A DNA stretch of 41,359 bases from Desulfuribacillus alkaliarsenatis. Its GTDB lineage: Bacteria; Bacillota; Bacilli; Desulfuribacillales; Desulfuribacillaceae. The stretch is taken from contig NZ_MIJE01000006.1 in assembly GCF_001730225.1 (NCBI RefSeq), positions 1-41,359 of the forward strand, given 5' to 3'. The translations under genes and the position numbers were made by a program. Under the pieces are notes generated by a model. That model was not told the DNA's origin. It did not search any database and saw nothing but the letters and a program-made list of their open reading frames with translations. Every line of letters starts with the position of its first letter. The stretch's first letter is position 1. Below, one piece after another: positions 1 through 7,138 of this stretch.

Positions 1-51
1 CATAGTGATATGTTTAGCGGACAGATACTAATCGGTCGAGGGCTTAACCAC
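1..51 (+). rRNA. 23S rRNA, 3' end (partial)
   Basis: The first ~50 bases match the conserved 3' end of bacterial 23S rRNA (ACTAATCGGTCGAGGGCTTAACCA), which forms the closing helix of the molecule. Only the last bases are inside the window. The 3' boundary is approximate. A 5S gene follows after ~80 bases with no tRNA between, the usual 16S-23S-5S order. Confidence 0.85.
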
Positions 52-129
52 AAGGGTTAACAAAGATCGTAGGGAAACACAATGATATAAGCTTTTATGT
101 CTATAGATTTAGGAAGTGTAGTTGTAAAG

Positions 130-246
130 TCTGGTGGCGATAGCGGAGGGGACACACACGTACCCATCCCGAACACGACCGTTAAGCCCTCCAGCGCCGA
201 TGGTACTTGGGGTGAAGACCCCTGGGAGAGTAGGACGTTGCCAGGC
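130..246 (+). rRNA. 5S rRNA, copy 1
   Basis: About 117 bases with the terminal helix (TCTGGTGGCG at the start, TTGCCAGGC at the end) and the conserved internal CCGAACACGACCGTTAAGC segment of 5S rRNA. It lies directly downstream of the 23S end. It differs from the second copy at 1282-1398 at only two positions. Confidence 0.95.
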
Positions 247-260
247 TAAAAAAGCATTAT

Positions 261-335
261 TCCTTCGTAGCTCAATGGTGGAGCAACCGGCTGTTAACCG
301 GTAGGTTGTAGGTTCGAGTCCTACCGAAGGAGCCA
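261..335 (+). tRNA. tRNA-Asn (GTT)
   Basis: A cloverleaf with acceptor TCCTTCG/CGAAGGA, the GGTTCGAGTCC T-arm and an encoded CCA. The anticodon loop CTGTTAA gives GTT. Confidence 0.95.
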
Positions 336-336
336 T

Positions 337-412
337 GCTCGCATAGCTCAGTCGGTAGAGCGCATCCATGGTAAGGATGAGGTCATCGGTTCAATCCCGG
401 TTGCGAGCTCCA
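337..412 (+). tRNA. tRNA-Thr (GGT)
   Basis: The acceptor GCTCGCA pairs with TGCGAGC and CCA is encoded. The anticodon stem CATCC/GGATG encloses ATGGTAA, giving GGT. It starts one base after the tRNA-Asn CCA. Confidence 0.95.
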
Positions 413-455
413 GTTGATGCTTAACACATAAAGAGTTTTGGCTAGCAATTCATAG

Positions 456-530
456 GGCCCGTTGGTCAAGCGGTTAAGACACCGCCCTTTCACGGCGGTA
501 ACAGGGGTTCGATTCCCCTACGGGTCACCA
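456..530 (+). tRNA. tRNA-Glu (TTC)
   Basis: The acceptor GGCCCGT pairs with ACGGGTC and CCA is encoded. The anticodon stem CCGCC/GGCGG encloses CTTTCAC, giving TTC. Confidence 0.95.
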
Positions 531-535
531 ATTAT

Positions 536-611
536 GGACGATTAGCTCAGCTGGGAGAGCACCTGCCTTACAAGCAGGGGGTCGGCGGTTCGATCCCGTC
601 ATCGTCCACCA
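536..611 (+). tRNA. tRNA-Val (TAC)
   Basis: The acceptor GGACGAT pairs with ATCGTCC and CCA is encoded. The anticodon stem CCTGC/GCAGG encloses CTTACAA, giving TAC. Confidence 0.95.
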
Positions 612-669
612 TGATATACAATTATATCAAATGGTAATACTACAAAAATGAACATGTTCATAACATCAT

Positions 670-745
<76 letters not shown>

Positions 746-748
746 TTT

Positions 749-834
<86 letters not shown>

Positions 835-865
835 TCTTTGGACATGCTACTTGTTCATTCAGTAG

Positions 866-940
866 TGGGAAGTCGCCAAGTGGTAAGGCACCAGACTTTG
901 ACTCTGGTATGCGTAGGTTCGATCCCTACCTTCCCAGCCA
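866..940 (+). tRNA. tRNA-Gln (TTG)
   Basis: The acceptor TGGGAAG pairs with CTTCCCA, with discriminator G and an encoded CCA. The anticodon stem CCAGA/TCTGG encloses CTTTGAC, giving TTG. Confidence 0.95.
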
Positions 941-943
941 TAT

Positions 944-1019
944 GAGCCATTAGCTCAGTTGGTAGAGCACCTGACTTTTAATCAGGGTGTCACTGGTTCG
1001 AATCCAGTATGGCTCACCA
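944..1019 (+). tRNA. tRNA-Lys (TTT)
   Basis: The acceptor GAGCCAT pairs with ATGGCTC and CCA is encoded. The anticodon stem CCTGA/TCAGG encloses CTTTTAA, giving TTT. Confidence 0.95.
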
Positions 1020-1070
1020 CTTTTATTTTAACTGCAGAGTTAATTAAAAGTAGTAGGAGTAATTTAATAT

Positions 1071-1155
1071 GCGGGTGTGGCGGAATTGGCAGACGCACTA
1101 GACTTAGGATCTAGCGTTTTACGACGTGGGGGTTCAAGTCCCTCCACCCGCACCA
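1071..1155 (+). tRNA. tRNA-Leu (TAG)
   Basis: A class II tRNA of 85 bases with a long variable arm. The acceptor GCGGGTG pairs with CACCCGC and CCA is encoded. The anticodon stem CTAGA/TCTAG encloses CTTAGGA, giving TAG. Confidence 0.95.
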
Positions 1156-1200
1156 TTAAGTATAAAACTTAATAAATAGGATAATATGATATTATCTAAT

Positions 1201-1275
1201 GCGGAAGTGGCTCAGTGGTAGAGTATCGCCTTGCCAAGGCGAGGGTCGCGGGTTCGAATCCCGTCTTCCGCTCCA
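1201..1275 (+). tRNA. tRNA-Gly (GCC)
   Basis: The acceptor GCGGAAG pairs with CTTCCGC and CCA is encoded. The anticodon stem TCGCC/GGCGA encloses TTGCCAA, giving GCC. Confidence 0.95.
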
Positions 1276-1281
1276 TAATTG

Positions 1282-1398
1282 TCTGGTGGCGATAGCGGAG
1301 GGGACACACACGTTCCCATACCGAACACGACCGTTAAGCCCTCCAGCGCCGATGGTACTTGGGGTGAAGACCCCTGGGAGAGTAGGACGTTGCCAGGC
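1282..1398 (+). rRNA. 5S rRNA, copy 2 (inside the tRNA array)
   Basis: A full-length 5S gene, identical to the copy at 130-246 except at two positions near base 32 and base 38 of the gene. It sits between tRNA-Gly(GCC) and tRNA-Arg(ACG) with only a few bases on each side and no 16S or 23S of its own. It is probably released from the same long precursor as the tRNAs. Confidence 0.94.
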
Positions 1399-1400
1399 AT

Positions 1401-1477
1401 GTGCCCTTAGCTCAGCTGGATAGAGCGTTTGACTACGAATCAAAAGGCCGGGAGTTCGAATCTCTCAGGGCACGCCA
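1401..1477 (+). tRNA. tRNA-Arg (ACG)
   Basis: The acceptor GTGCCCT pairs with AGGGCAC, with discriminator G and an encoded CCA. The anticodon stem TTTGA/TCAAA encloses CTACGAA, giving ACG (normally deaminated to ICG). It starts two bases after the second 5S. Confidence 0.95.
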
Positions 1478-1486
1478 CTTACATAA

Positions 1487-1524
1487 CGGTTCCGTAAGAA
1501 GACATAGATTCTCTTACGGGGCCG
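1487..1524 (+). other. hairpin between tRNA-Arg and tRNA-Pro
   Basis: CGGTTCCGTAAGA (1487-1499) pairs with TCTTACGGGGCCG (1512-1524) over 13 positions, including two G-T pairs. No T-run follows, and tRNA-Pro begins six bases later. It is more likely an RNA-processing hairpin or a weak attenuator than a full terminator. Confidence 0.6.
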
Positions 1525-1530
1525 CTTTAA

Positions 1531-1607
1531 CGGGGTATGGCTCAGCTTGGTAGAGCGCTTGGTTTGGGACCAAGAGGCCGGGGGTTCGAATCCCTCTGCC
1601 CCGACCA
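1531..1607 (+). tRNA. tRNA-Pro (TGG)
   Basis: The acceptor CGGGGTA pairs with TGCCCCG and CCA is encoded. The anticodon stem CTTGG/CCAAG encloses TTTGGGA, giving TGG. Confidence 0.95.
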
Positions 1608-1626
1608 TCATTACAAAAGAATAATT

Positions 1627-1700
1627 GCGGGTGTAGTTCAATGGTAGAACACTAGCCTTCCAAGCTAGATGCGTGGGTTCGATTCCCATCACCCGCTCCA
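1627..1700 (+). tRNA. tRNA-Gly (TCC)
   Basis: The acceptor GCGGGTG pairs with CACCCGC and CCA is encoded. The anticodon stem CTAGC/GCTAG encloses CTTCCAA, giving TCC. This is the second Gly isoacceptor. Confidence 0.95.
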
Positions 1701-1703
1701 TAT

Positions 1704-1779
1704 GGGGCCATAGCTCAGCTGGGAGAGCGCCTGCCTTGCACGCAGGAGGTCAGCGGTTCGATCCCGCTTGGCTCCACCA
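1704..1779 (+). tRNA. tRNA-Ala (TGC)
   Basis: The acceptor GGGGCCA pairs with TGGCTCC and CCA is encoded. The anticodon loop CTTGCAC gives TGC. It is the last tRNA of the array and is followed at once by a terminator. Confidence 0.95.
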
Positions 1780-1780
1780 T

Positions 1781-1812
1781 AAACCTTTGTACTCTTTGTA
1801 CGAAGGTTTTTT
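1781..1812 (+). terminator. terminator of the rRNA-tRNA operon
   Basis: AAACCTTTGTAC and GTACGAAGGTTT form a 12-pair stem with a TCTTT loop, followed by a run of T. It begins two bases after tRNA-Ala. Confidence 0.85.
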
Positions 1813-1915
1813 GATATATCCAACTATTTACATGCATACTAAGCAGGAGTTTAGAGCTATTTACAGAAATAGATATTACGATAGACTATAATTAATTAGT
1901 ATTGATAGTTAGATT

Positions 1916-2015
1916 GATTATTTTGCAATTAGTTTATTATTTTGTAATTGATTATTTTGCAATTAGATTATAATTTTGTAATTGATACTATTATAATAGA
2001 TTATTTTGTAATTAG
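1916..2015 (+). repeat. 17-bp periodic direct repeats
   Basis: GATTATTTTGCAATTAG occurs at 1916-1932 and 1950-1966, with a one-base variant (GTAATTAG ending) at 1999-2015. Related 17-base units (TTTATTATTTTGTAATT, ATTATAATTTTGTAATT) fill 1933-1949 and 1967-1983. A 15-base break holds a TATAAT at 1992-1997. The array sits directly upstream of the regulator gene, so it may carry operator sites or be bent AT-rich promoter DNA. Confidence 0.75.
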
Positions 2016-2041
2016 ATTGATAATTTTAGGAGGTAACGTTT

Positions 2042-3502
2042 GTGTCTGATTATAATTTTGATGATCAAATGGTTCCGTTTAGCTTTTTTCATTCTGTTAT
2101 TGAAATGCTGCCTATCGCCATCGATATAATTAATGAGGAACAAACGTCAGTGTTATCTAACTCACTATTTGCTGAGATGTTTGCGTGGAACGATAAATAT
2201 CCCTTCACTGAAGAGATTTATCAAGCATTTTTATTTAAGACCGCCATCAACACAGATGAGTATAAATGTAAAACTATCTCTGGTGATGAGCGAACTGTTC
2301 ATTTGATAGTCGAGCCGTTATTTGATCAAGCCGATGTTATCGGGGCAGTTATCATTGCCAGAGATATTACTAACATAGTAAATTATCAACAGGAATACAC
2401 CAAACTCGAAAATACTGTTACTGAACTGAAAAATCTATTAGCAGAAAAACAAGAGCTTTTATTGAAGATTGAATCACATTCGACATCGTCCCAGGAGCTA
2501 TCTAGTGGCCATACGATAGATGACAAAAACTTAAAAGAAGAGATAGATTATACGAGTCGTGATAATAATACCTGGCTAGCTATCAGAGAGCTTAGAAACA
2601 GTATCAAAGCTAATCATCCAGTTTACTTATATGGTGATATAGGCTTGGAGAAGCGAGCTATGGTTAAGCAAATATTGCAAGCTATGCGCATTCGAACCAT
2701 TAGCTGGATTGATTTAAAAGCTAATAAGCAACTTAGCCAGCTAAGAAGTGATATGGAGGTTAGTAAGTCTTTTGTAGTTGTAGACGTTAAACACAAGCAA
2801 TTGCTACAACCAACGATAGATATGTTGGCTGGCCTATCACATAATGCTAATAAAAACTGGCTTATAATTGGCGATGCCCCAATTAAAACATTAAATAACA
2901 ACATAGACATAATTCGCATACCATCATTAAAAGAAAGAAAGTCAGACATTCTTCTTCTGGTAGACAAGCTATTGCCTGAAGGAATTGAATTAGATGATGA
3001 AGTGAAAAGGAAGTTTATACAGTATCAGTGGCCTAAGAATATTCGTGAGCTACGTAGTGTGTTAATTTATGCAGATAGCATGCGAGCACCCCATGAGCCC
3101 AGTATAACAATAGATCACTTAGATGGAATGAAATTAACTTTAAGTAAAGCAATGAAATTGGAGAGCAATATAGAAGACTCATCAACTAAAACAAAGTTTG
3201 AAACAAAGTCAACTGAAGCAACTTCAAATGTGGAAACATCAAGTACAGGTACAATAATAAAGAAAGCTACCTCGGATATGAATGCCCTTGACCTGTTGCT
3301 GCAATCTATGGACAAGTCAAATCAAAGCATGCCAGATATATTTGAAAAAATTGAACGCATCTATATTGAAAAGGTATTCCAGAAATCAGATTACAATATA
3401 ACTCATACCGCAAATAAACTAGGTATTAAGCGCCAAGCATTACAGTATAAGTTGAAAAAGTATAATCTAGCTCCTGATGAAGCGCCAGAGAAATTAAATT
3501 GA
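2042..3502 (+). CDS. PAS / degenerate AAA+ / Fis-type HTH regulator
   Basis: A 486-residue transcription regulator built like a sigma-54 enhancer-binding protein but with a broken motor. A PAS domain covers about residues 17-115, followed by a coiled coil to ~145. The AAA+ region keeps a P-loop relic (GDIGLEKR at 198-205), the segment IPSLKERKSDI (~293) and WPKNIREL (330-337). The stretch that should carry GAFTGA is missing, and the Walker B acidic pair reads VVVDVKH. A Fis-type helix-turn-helix occupies ~440-474. The GTG start is set by AGGAGGT at 2029-2035. By analogy with TyrR, which also lacks GAFTGA, it probably acts at sigma-70 promoters. It lies just upstream of the sulfite reductase-APS reductase-sulfurylase genes and may control them; that is inference. 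Confidence 0.85.
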   Translation: MSDYNFDDQMVPFSFFHSVIEMLPIAIDIINEEQTSVLSNSLFAEMFAWNDKYPFTEEIYQAFLFKTAINTDEYKCKTISGDERTVHLIVEPLFDQADVIGAVIIARDITNIVNYQQEYTKLENTVTELKNLLAEKQELLLKIESHSTSSQELSSGHTIDDKNLKEEIDYTSRDNNTWLAIRELRNSIKANHPVYLYGDIGLEKRAMVKQILQAMRIRTISWIDLKANKQLSQLRSDMEVSKSFVVVDVKHKQLLQPTIDMLAGLSHNANKNWLIIGDAPIKTLNNNIDIIRIPSLKERKSDILLLVDKLLPEGIELDDEVKRKFIQYQWPKNIRELRSVLIYADSMRAPHEPSITIDHLDGMKLTLSKAMKLESNIEDSSTKTKFETKSTEATSNVETSSTGTIIKKATSDMNALDLLLQSMDKSNQSMPDIFEKIERIYIEKVFQKSDYNITHTANKLGIKRQALQYKLKKYNLAPDEAPEKLN

Positions 3503-3508
3503 TATTAT

Positions 3509-3562
3509 GCTAGTATGTGTGCAAATCAAAGTACTGATATGCTCTATTACTAGCTTTTTTTT
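3509..3562 (+). terminator. possible terminator after the regulator
   Basis: GCTAGTA (3509-3515) pairs with TACTAGC (3548-3554) and a run of eight T follows. The loop is long (~32 bases), so termination may be partial. Confidence 0.45.
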
Positions 3563-3563
3563 C

Positions 3564-3592
3564 TTGACTAATAGCACATTATAAAGTATCCT
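3564..3592 (+). promoter_or_regulatory. putative sigma-70 promoter of the sulfite reductase operon
   Basis: TTGACT and TATCCT are separated by 17 bases, 55 bases upstream of the sulfite reductase ATG. A perfect 9-bp inverted repeat, ACTGATATG (3533-3541) and CATATCAGT (3607-3615), flanks it and could be an operator pair. No sigma-54 -24/-12 element is visible. Confidence 0.4.
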
Positions 3593-3647
3593 TAAATACA
3601 ATAAAACATATCAGTTTACTATGAATTAAAAATTAGGAGGAAAATAT

Positions 3648-4841
3648 ATGCTCTATCATCAGAGATTTGTGCCAACTGTGGAAGAATTATTTGACAAAAA
3701 AGTTGCACCTGAAGATAAGTTCTCATGCTGGAATTGTCATGGCGAAGTATTGCCTGAATATCTATATTGTCCAGGGTGTGGACAGGAGGCTAGATTTTGT
3801 CGAACGTGTAAAACTCATATTGAAGCAGATGAGACTATTTGTCCAACCTGCATTGATGGCTTTAATTGGGATGTAGAAAAACGTAAGAAAGTCACTAACC
3901 AAACCTTTCAGGACTATGTTGAATTTCGCTTAGGAGGAAAGTCTGGATTCTATGATCGCTATCCAGTTTCAGAAGAACGACGCGATTTATTCCGTGATTA
4001 TGTTAAGGAACGTCAAGGGAATCTATGGACAATTCGCACCAGGGTAGATCAAGGGAATATTAACTTGGAGCAAATGAGAACTGTTACGGAATTGGTGGAG
4101 AAATATCAATTGGGAGATTTGCACTGGACAGATCGTCAAGGCTTGCAGTTAATTAATGTAGATGGTCGACAGCTTTTTACCATTACTCGTCAATTGGCTG
4201 CAGTAGGGTTATATCTATCCCCGCGGGGAGGTACCGTGCGAAATACGATTGCATGCCCGTCATTACCAGATTGTCGTAATGGACTAATACATGCTTATGG
4301 TTTAGCTAAGATATTAAATAGCCGTTATAAAGACATTACAGGTCTACCGCATAAATTCAAGCTATCTGTTGCTGGCTGCCCTAATAGCTGTACCCGTGCA
4401 CAGGCTCATGACATAGGAGTCATGGGTACGCAGGTTATTAAAATTAACCAGGCGACCTGTACGGGCTGTGGTCACTGTGCAAACGCATGTAAGGAAGATG
4501 CAATAACAATAAAAGACCAAAAGGCAACTATAGATTACTCCGCTTGCGTGGATTGTGGTATGTGTCATCGCGCATGTCCAACAGGAAGTGCAGAAATTGC
4601 CAAGGCTGGTGTCAGCTTATATGTAGGAGGCTGTGGTGGTCGTCATCCGCAGAACGGGAAACGTCTACTGAGAAATGCAGATGTTGAGCAAATTTTCCCT
4701 TGGATTGAAGCGCTACTTACAGAATGGAAGACCTATGGAGAAAAACGCTGGCGCTTAGGACGTTGGATTGAATACGTTGGCTGGGATGAGTTTAAAGCGA
4801 AGGTTAGCGCACGTGTACATGCACAAAATACCATAAAATAA
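3648..4841 (+). CDS. siroheme sulfite reductase with N-terminal zinc ribbons and C-terminal ferredoxin domain
   Basis: A 397-residue member of the nitrite/sulfite reductase 4Fe-4S family, which reduces sulfite to sulfide with six electrons. Two CxxC-x10-CxxC zinc-ribbon units come first (C27, C30, C41, C44 and C51, C54, C65, C68). The siroheme-4Fe4S ligand pattern C-x5-C and C-x3-C follows at C203, C209, C244 and C248. A 2[4Fe-4S] ferredoxin module closes the protein (C271, C274, C277, C281; C300, C303, C306, C310). It resembles small DsrA/AsrC-like enzymes rather than paired DsrAB, and no DsrC is nearby. The ATG is set by AGGAGG at 3635-3640. It precedes aprA, aprB and sat, which supply APS and then sulfite. 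An assimilatory role is likely. The zinc-ribbon N-terminus is unusual. Confidence 0.88.
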   Translation: MLYHQRFVPTVEELFDKKVAPEDKFSCWNCHGEVLPEYLYCPGCGQEARFCRTCKTHIEADETICPTCIDGFNWDVEKRKKVTNQTFQDYVEFRLGGKSGFYDRYPVSEERRDLFRDYVKERQGNLWTIRTRVDQGNINLEQMRTVTELVEKYQLGDLHWTDRQGLQLINVDGRQLFTITRQLAAVGLYLSPRGGTVRNTIACPSLPDCRNGLIHAYGLAKILNSRYKDITGLPHKFKLSVAGCPNSCTRAQAHDIGVMGTQVIKINQATCTGCGHCANACKEDAITIKDQKATIDYSACVDCGMCHRACPTGSAEIAKAGVSLYVGGCGGRHPQNGKRLLRNADVEQIFPWIEALLTEWKTYGEKRWRLGRWIEYVGWDEFKAKVSARVHAQNTIK

Positions 4842-4871
4842 CTATATTGATAAAGAAATAGTAGGTTTATG

Positions 4872-4894
4872 CCCATAAGCATTTAGCTTATGGG
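4872..4894 (+). other. intergenic hairpin between sulfite reductase and aprA
   Basis: CCCATAAGC and GCTTATGGG form a perfect 9-bp stem with the loop ATTTA and no T-run. The perfect 12-bp palindrome TGTAAATTTACA follows directly at 4895-4906. It may be an mRNA-processing or stability hairpin plus an operator. Confidence 0.6.
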
Positions 4895-4938
4895 TGTAAA
4901 TTTACATTCCTTAGTACGGATTGAAGGGAGATTATCTA

Positions 4939-6690
4939 ATGTCACATAATTATAAACATATAAATACAGATATTTTAATTATAGGTGGTGGAACTGCTGG
5001 CTGTCTCGCAGCAGTGGAAGCGAAGGAATTAAACCCAGAATTACAAGTAACCATTTTAGAAAAAGCAAACATCGAAAGAAGTGGCTGTCTAGCAGCTGGT
5101 ATGAACGCCATAAACGCTTACTTAAATCCTGGGGAAACTCCAGAAAGCTTTACTAAATATGTCCGCTATGACGCATGTGGATTGCTACGCGAGGATTTAG
5201 TACTATCCCAGTCCAAAGAATTCGAATACGTAGTAAAAAAAGTAGAGTCATGGGGTCTTCCTATCCTAAAAGACGAGCAAGGGAATTATCAGCCAAGAGG
5301 TCGCTGGAACATCAAAATTAACGGCGAAAAACTAAAGCCAATCATAGCTAAGAAAGCTATTGAGTCTGGTGTTGAAGTTATTAATAGAGCTTACGCCACT
5401 AACTATATTGTTGATGGAGGCGCGGTTAAGGGAGTTTATGCAGCAAGTACAAAAGACGATACATTCTATGTAATCAGAGCCAAGAAAACAATCGTAGCAA
5501 CGGGTGGAGCTGCTGGTATTTATAAACCAAATAACACAGGTGATGCACGACATAAAATTTGGTATTCGCCGTTCAATGCAGGAGCTGGCTATGCCATGGG
5601 AATACGCGCTGGTGCAGAAATGACATCATTCGAGCACCGCTTTATTGCACTACGTACAAAAGACATTATATCGCCAACAGGCACACTTGCCTTAGGCTTT
5701 GGAGCCCCACAGGTAAACGCAAATAAAGAAAAATTCATGCAAACAAAGCTAGCCCATGTTGGTGGAGAAGGGGCACCTACTCCGTATCGTGTGTTCGGCC
5801 CGACTCGTGAAATGAAGGAAGGTAGAGGACCTTGCTACATGGATACGACCCACCTTACTAAAGAACAAGCATATGAGCTAAAGAAATCCTTCCTTGATAT
5901 GTATCCAGACATTGTCTTATATTGGGCAGCTAATGGTATTGAGCCAGATCAAGAGCCAATTGAGATTCAAGGAACAGAGCCATATATTATGGGTGGACAC
6001 AATCAAGCTGGCTACTGGGTAACAGAAGATCGGAAAACTACCCTAGAAGGTTTATTTGCTGCAGGAGATGTAGCAGGTGGAGCGCCGTTTAAATTTGTCA
6101 GTGGCTGCTTTGCTGAAGGAGTAATTGCAGCACGTAAAGCAGTTAAGGAGTTAAGCACAGCTGACCAAGCTGCTAATACCAATAATGAAAATACTGAACA
6201 TATAACCAATAGCAATGAAGCTGATGCTGAATACAGACGTGTGTACCAGCCGTTAGCAAGAAATCAAGCACATAACGAAGGTATAACGTACGAAGAGATG
6301 GAAGACCGCCTACAAAAAATCATGGATGAGTATGCTGGTGGAGTTAGTAGCTATTATGAAATGTCTGAACCAAGGCTGAAAATCGCAGAAAAAAGACTAA
6401 AACAACTGCGTGAACAGATTCCGTACCTAATTGCTGAAGACCATTTTCAGCTTATGAATGTACATGAAATTATAGACCGTATAGATGTCGCCGAAGTCCT
6501 AGTTCAACATCTGCTTTATAGAAAAGAAACACGTTGGCCTGCATACCAATCACGTACTGATTTCCCTGAGAGAAACGATATTGCATGGCTCAAATTTGTA
6601 AACTCCTATAAAGATAAGAGTGGAAACATCAACATGGTAGAACGTCCATATGAACAAATTGTACCTGGGGACAGATATCTCCCTAGATAA
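4939..6690 (+). CDS. aprA: adenylylsulfate (APS) reductase, alpha subunit
   Basis: A FAD flavoprotein that with AprB interconverts APS and sulfite plus AMP. The N-terminal Rossmann FAD motif is GGGTAG (16-21). The family segments EHRF (~232), GGHNQAG (351-357, whose His matches the substrate-binding His of known AprA) and GLFAAGDVAGG (~371-381) are present. At 583 residues it is shorter than AprA of sulfate reducers (about 620-660). A polar, low-complexity linker lies at ~406-429. I chose the ATG at 4939 because GAAGGGAG sits eight bases upstream; an upstream in-frame TTG at 4921 overlaps that site. aprB starts 29 bases after the stop. The A-then-B order is the reverse of the classical aprBA. 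Confidence 0.9.
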   Translation: MSHNYKHINTDILIIGGGTAGCLAAVEAKELNPELQVTILEKANIERSGCLAAGMNAINAYLNPGETPESFTKYVRYDACGLLREDLVLSQSKEFEYVVKKVESWGLPILKDEQGNYQPRGRWNIKINGEKLKPIIAKKAIESGVEVINRAYATNYIVDGGAVKGVYAASTKDDTFYVIRAKKTIVATGGAAGIYKPNNTGDARHKIWYSPFNAGAGYAMGIRAGAEMTSFEHRFIALRTKDIISPTGTLALGFGAPQVNANKEKFMQTKLAHVGGEGAPTPYRVFGPTREMKEGRGPCYMDTTHLTKEQAYELKKSFLDMYPDIVLYWAANGIEPDQEPIEIQGTEPYIMGGHNQAGYWVTEDRKTTLEGLFAAGDVAGGAPFKFVSGCFAEGVIAARKAVKELSTADQAANTNNENTEHITNSNEADAEYRRVYQPLARNQAHNEGITYEEMEDRLQKIMDEYAGGVSSYYEMSEPRLKIAEKRLKQLREQIPYLIAEDHFQLMNVHEIIDRIDVAEVLVQHLLYRKETRWPAYQSRTDFPERNDIAWLKFVNSYKDKSGNINMVERPYEQIVPGDRYLPR

Positions 6691-6718
6691 AGCTAATATT
6701 TCAAGGAGGATATTTTAC

Positions 6719-7039
6719 ATGACTGTTAAAGTTAATCAAAATTTATGTAACGGATGTAACGGAATAGCTGAGAGTCGCTGTGAAGCGGTTTGTCCAGGGA
6801 ATTTAATGACAAGAGACGCTGAGCAGCTAGCATATATTAGAAGTTCAAAGGATTGCTGGGATTGTATGGCCTGCGTGAAAGCGTGTCCACAGCAAGCGCT
6901 TCAGACAAAGCTGCCATTTCAATTAGCTGGCTACGGTTCTAAATTAGTACCTAAATCAGAAAAGAAGCAGATACACTGGACCCTAACCCATCCTGACGGG
7001 AAAGTAGAAACCTTTACAATTCCGACTGAGTCAATTTAG
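6719..7039 (+). CDS. aprB: adenylylsulfate reductase, beta subunit (2[4Fe-4S])
   Basis: A 106-residue ferredoxin-like partner of AprA that feeds electrons to its FAD. Cluster ligands are C10, C13, C21, C25 and C46, C49, C52, C56. Trp47, between two cluster ligands, matches the conserved Trp of AprB that bridges a cluster to the flavin. The protein is short: known AprB proteins carry a longer C-terminal tail that wraps the alpha subunit, and here only ~50 residues follow the last Cys. The ATG at 6719 is set by AAGGAGGA eight bases upstream; an in-frame start at 6650 inside aprA has no such site. No QmoABC or AprM genes are in the window, so the electron donor is unknown. Confidence 0.9.
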   Translation: MTVKVNQNLCNGCNGIAESRCEAVCPGNLMTRDAEQLAYIRSSKDCWDCMACVKACPQQALQTKLPFQLAGYGSKLVPKSEKKQIHWTLTHPDGKVETFTIPTESI

Positions 7040-7138
7040 TCAGAAAATATATAAACGTGATAAAGAGTTACAAAAGACAGTTTATAAAGTTTATTTTATA
7101 TAGTTTATAAAGCTTATTTTATAAGGAAGGAATGAATT

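Noticed and set aside
6650-6718. A longer aprB start inside aprA
   Set aside because: A strong AAGGAGGA lies eight bases before the ATG at 6719, which also gives the expected N-terminus.
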